From: Equadaptatus sp045601305
Lineage (GTDB): Bacteria; Synergistota; Synergistia; Synergistales; Synergistaceae
DNA: 7,733 bases
Assembly: GCA_045601305.1 (NCBI GenBank)
Contig: JAZRZG010000093.1
Coordinates: 1-7,733, forward strand
Reading direction: 5' to 3'
Shown: piece after piece, positions 5,067-7,733 of the stretch
Layout: each line of letters opens with the position of its first letter
Numbering within the stretch: position 1 is the first letter of the stretch
Made by a program: the position numbers and the translations under genes
Notes under the pieces: model-generated
Told to the model about the DNA's origin: nothing
Seen by the model: the letters and a program-made list of their open reading frames with translations, nothing else
Database searches by the model: none

Positions 5067-7562
5067 ATGCCCTACGATTTTAACGCAATAGAAAAGAAAT
5101 GGCAGCAGAAATGGGAAGAAGCGGGAATTTTCAACGTTGAAACTGACCCGTCAAAAAAGAAATTTTACTGTCTTGAGATGTTCCCGTATCCGAGCGGCGC
5201 GCTTCACATGGGACATCTTCGCAACTACTCGATAGGAGACATCATAGCCCGTTTCCTTAAAATGCACGGTTACAACGTCATTCACCCGATAGGGTTTGAC
5301 TCTTTCGGTATGCCTGCGGAAAACGCGGCAATCAAACACGGCATTGCCCCGTCAAAATGGACAATGGCAAACATTGAGCACATGATTGACCAGCTCAAGG
5401 CTGTGGGTTACAGCTATGACTGGCGCCGTCTCGTGCTGACCTGCGAGCCGAAATATTACAAATGGAATCAGCAGATATTCCTCAAAATGTATGAAAAGGG
5501 ACTTGTTTACCGCAAACACGCGCCGGTCAACTGGTGCGACAGCTGCAACACAGTGCTTGCGAACGAACAGGTGGAAAACGGAAAATGCTGGCGCTGCGGC
5601 AATCCTGTCACAAAACGCGGTCTTGACCAGTGGTTTATCAGAATTACCGATTACGCGGACGAGCTTGTCAAGTGCCTCGATGGGCTCAAAGGCTGGCCGG
5701 AACGTGTTCTCACTATGCAGAAAAACTGGATAGGGCGTTCGGAAGGCGTTCGTTTCACGATGGATATTGCTGATACTGACCTCAGTTTTGAAGCCTACAC
5801 AACACGCATTGACACAAGCTACGGTGTCACGTTTGTCGCGCTTGCGGCAGAACATCCGTTCGTTGAAGAATTTGCGAAACGTCTCGGCGGCGAAAAAGGG
5901 GAAGAACTCCGCGCCTTTGCGAAACGTATCAGCAACAAGAGCAATATCGACCGCGAAGCAGTCGGCGTTGACAAAGAAGGTATGTTTACAGGTTTCTGCG
6001 CGGTCAATCCGTTCAACGGCAAAAAAGCTCCGATATGGATTGCCGACTACGTTCTTACAGACTACGGCACAGGCGTGGTTATGGGTGTTCCCGCGCATGA
6101 CCAGAGAGACTTTGACTTTGCAAGAAAATACGATATTCCGGTCATTGCCGTTGTCCGTCCGAAAGATGGCGAAATTCCGGACGGCGGCACAATGAAAGAA
6201 GCTGTTCCAGCCTACGGAATTTCCTGCAATTCGGGAGAATTTGACGGACTTGAAACAGAAGAAGCCAAGAAAAAATTTGCCGAATGGATTGAAAACAAGG
6301 GCATAGGCAAACGGGAAACGCAGTTCCGTCTGCGCGACTGGCTTATTTCGCGCCAGCGTTACTGGGGAACGCCGATTCCTGTCGTTTACTGCGACAAATG
6401 CGGCGTAGTGCCTGTTCCTGAAGATCAGCTTCCTGTTGAGCTTCCGCTTGACGTTGAAATTCCGAAAAACGGAAGCAACCCGCTTGTCACGCGCGAAGAC
6501 TGGGTGAATACTGTCTGTCCGCACTGCGGAGCTCCTGCGCGCCGCGAAACTGATACCATGGACACGTTCTACGATTCCTCATGGTATTTCATTCGCTACG
6601 CGTCACCGTGGAACGAGGACAAAGCCTTTGACATTGAAGACGAAAAATACTGGATGACTGTTGACCAGTACATCGGCGGCATTGAACACGCCTGTCTGCA
6701 CCTCATCTACGCGCGCTTCTTCACGAAAGTGCTGGCAGATCTCGGAATGCTTCCGAAAGATATGCGCGAACCGTTTGACCGTCTTCTCACGCAGGGAATG
6801 GTTATCAAGGACGGAACGAAGATGTCAAAATCAGTCGGCAACGTCGTTGACCCTGACGAAATTATCAAAAAATACGGCGCGGACACGGCGAGACTTTTCA
6901 TACTTTTCGCGGCACCGCCCGAAAAAGACCTTGACTGGTCAGAACGCGGCGTGGAGGGTACTTTCCGTTTCCTCAGCCGTGTCTGGAGACTTGCCGAAAG
7001 CAATCTTGATATGCTGAAAAACGCAGCCAAAGACAGAGTGTCAATGGCTGATATTCAAGCTCCCGCGTCACGCGAACTGAAACGCACAATTCACAGTACG
7101 CTTGACAGAGTTACAAAGGACATTCGCGATGAACGCCAGTTCAACACGGCAGTCGCGCGTCTTATGGAACTCACCAGCGCGCTTATGGCGTTCAAAGCCG
7201 AAACGGAACAGGACAAGGCTGTAATGCGCGAGGGCATTGAAACGCTGCTGCTCTGCCTCTGCCCGTTTGCGCCGCATATCACGGAAGAACTTTGGCACCT
7301 TATCGGCAATGACACTTTCCTGTCGGCTGAAAATTGGTTTGAAGTTGACAAAACTGCTCTCGTGCAGGACGAAGTAACGATAGTTCTCCAGATTAACGGA
7401 AAACTCCGCGAACAGTTTAAGGTTGCCGCGGGACTTTCAAAAGATGAACTTGAAAAAGAAATAATGTCGCGTCCTGAGACAAAGGCACGCCTTGAAGGCA
7501 AGGAAATTGTCAAAGTTATAGCGGTTCCCGGAAGACTTGTAAACGTTGTGGTGAAAGGGTAA
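5067..7562 (+). CDS. leuS: Leucyl-tRNA synthetase
   Basis: This 831-residue class I synthetase charges tRNA-Leu with leucine in the cytoplasm. The start has GGAGGAG (5054-5060) 6 nt upstream. The ATP-binding motifs are HMGH (47-50) and KMSKS (585-589). A zinc module has Cys157, Cys160, Cys174 and Cys177. The CP1 editing domain, which removes misacylated isoleucine or norvaline, shows TTRIDT (245-250) and VPAHDQRD (341-348), with the editing Asp at 345. A second Cys4 set (442, 445, 484, 487) precedes DTMDTFYDSSWYFIRY. The anticodon-binding region and C-terminal domain (VTIVLQINGKLREQF, then VPGRLVNVVVKG) are present. Only a couple of residues separate GMVIKDG from KMSKS, so the leucine-specific insertion found in E. 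coli and Thermus enzymes is absent. All catalytic and editing motifs are intact. It is transcribed from its own promoter and leads directly into the holA-like gene. Confidence 0.98.
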   Translation: MPYDFNAIEKKWQQKWEEAGIFNVETDPSKKKFYCLEMFPYPSGALHMGHLRNYSIGDIIARFLKMHGYNVIHPIGFDSFGMPAENAAIKHGIAPSKWTMANIEHMIDQLKAVGYSYDWRRLVLTCEPKYYKWNQQIFLKMYEKGLVYRKHAPVNWCDSCNTVLANEQVENGKCWRCGNPVTKRGLDQWFIRITDYADELVKCLDGLKGWPERVLTMQKNWIGRSEGVRFTMDIADTDLSFEAYTTRIDTSYGVTFVALAAEHPFVEEFAKRLGGEKGEELRAFAKRISNKSNIDREAVGVDKEGMFTGFCAVNPFNGKKAPIWIADYVLTDYGTGVVMGVPAHDQRDFDFARKYDIPVIAVVRPKDGEIPDGGTMKEAVPAYGISCNSGEFDGLETEEAKKKFAEWIENKGIGKRETQFRLRDWLISRQRYWGTPIPVVYCDKCGVVPVPEDQLPVELPLDVEIPKNGSNPLVTREDWVNTVCPHCGAPARRETDTMDTFYDSSWYFIRYASPWNEDKAFDIEDEKYWMTVDQYIGGIEHACLHLIYARFFTKVLADLGMLPKDMREPFDRLLTQGMVIKDGTKMSKSVGNVVDPDEIIKKYGADTARLFILFAAPPEKDLDWSERGVEGTFRFLSRVWRLAESNLDMLKNAAKDRVSMADIQAPASRELKRTIHSTLDRVTKDIRDERQFNTAVARLMELTSALMAFKAETEQDKAVMREGIETLLLCLCPFAPHITEELWHLIGNDTFLSAENWFEVDKTALVQDEVTIVLQINGKLREQFKVAAGLSKDELEKEIMSRPETKARLEGKEIVKVIAVPGRLVNVVVKG

Positions 7563-7563
7563 A

Positions 7564-7733
7564 ATGCCTGAACTCCGGCTGGTTGTCGCCTCCGGCACCT
7601 CGCAGCGGAGGCTTCTTGAAGAAACAGCAAAGGAACTGGAACAAAAAGGATACGCAATGTCCGCCAGACTTGAAGGCGGAGAGTGGCAGCCGCTGCTCTC
7701 CGACAATATGTCCGGCGGGCTTTTTGATGAAAA
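7564..7733 (+). CDS. Probable DNA polymerase III delta subunit (HolA-like), N-terminal fragment
   Basis: An ATG one base after the leuS stop opens a frame that runs off the right edge (56 codons seen). GAAAGGG (7553-7559) inside the end of leuS lies 4 nt upstream, so it is co-transcribed and translationally coupled with leuS. The sequence reads as a hydrophobic first strand (LRLVVASG), a helix (SQRRLLEETAKELEQKG), then EGGEWQPLLSDNMSGGLFDE. A block ending in SxxLFxE is typical of HolA, the clamp-loader subunit that opens the sliding clamp, and holA lies close to leuS in E. coli and relatives. Only 56 residues are visible and the sliding-clamp-binding region is not, so the name is tentative; another small conserved protein is possible. 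The open frame itself is convincing. Confidence 0.55.
   Translation, partial: MPELRLVVASGTSQRRLLEETAKELEQKGYAMSARLEGGEWQPLLSDNMSGGLFDE

Noticed and set aside
5352..6524. 390-codon open frame antisense to leuS
   Set aside because: It is a shadow of the strongly conserved leuS reading frame. It has no recognisable domain and no plausible start signal.
1..7733. CRISPR arrays, tRNA or rRNA genes, insertion sequences
   Set aside because: I saw no regularly spaced direct repeats, no tRNA- or rRNA-like segment and no transposase coding sequence in any gap or on either strand.

Overview
This 7.7 kb window looks like ordinary chromosome from an anaerobic, probably diderm bacterium. It carries one small toxin-antitoxin module and an unusual pair of genes for exported proteins. 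I could not search databases. A Synergistota-like origin is a guess, from the style of the leucyl-tRNA synthetase (second Cys4 site, no leucine-specific insert), the type I asparaginase and the exported serpin.

Layout, left to right. (1) The window opens inside an L-asparaginase gene (+), which ends at a strong terminator. (2) After about 200 bp with short repeats comes a toxin-first brnT-brnA operon (+), also closed by a strong terminator. (3) A 188-bp convergent gap holds a 32-bp imperfect palindrome and the serpin terminator. (4) On the minus strand, a lone prepilin/pseudopilin-like gene lies directly upstream of a secreted serpin (31 bp apart, probably co-transcribed). (5) Further upstream on the minus strand is an NhaC-type Na+/H+ antiporter with its own terminator. 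(6) A 212-bp divergent region separates nhaC (-) from leuS (+). It contains two sigma70-like promoters with interlocked -35 elements inside a 13-bp inverted repeat, and a start-less piece of coding sequence in the nhaC leader. (7) leuS encodes a complete 831-aa leucyl-tRNA synthetase. One base later begins an open frame, cut by the window edge, that resembles the N-terminus of the DNA polymerase III delta subunit (HolA).

How the genes relate: leuS plus the holA-like gene form a translation/replication housekeeping unit. nhaC handles sodium and pH balance and shares its regulatory DNA with leuS. The pseudopilin-serpin pair suggests an envelope or extracellular function, perhaps defence against proteases. 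brnTA is a self-regulated type II toxin-antitoxin cassette. I see no large novel system. The points most worth checking are the dyad-symmetric leuS/nhaC promoters, the pseudopilin-serpin operon, the orphan coding fragment upstream of nhaC, and the palindrome between the convergent terminators.
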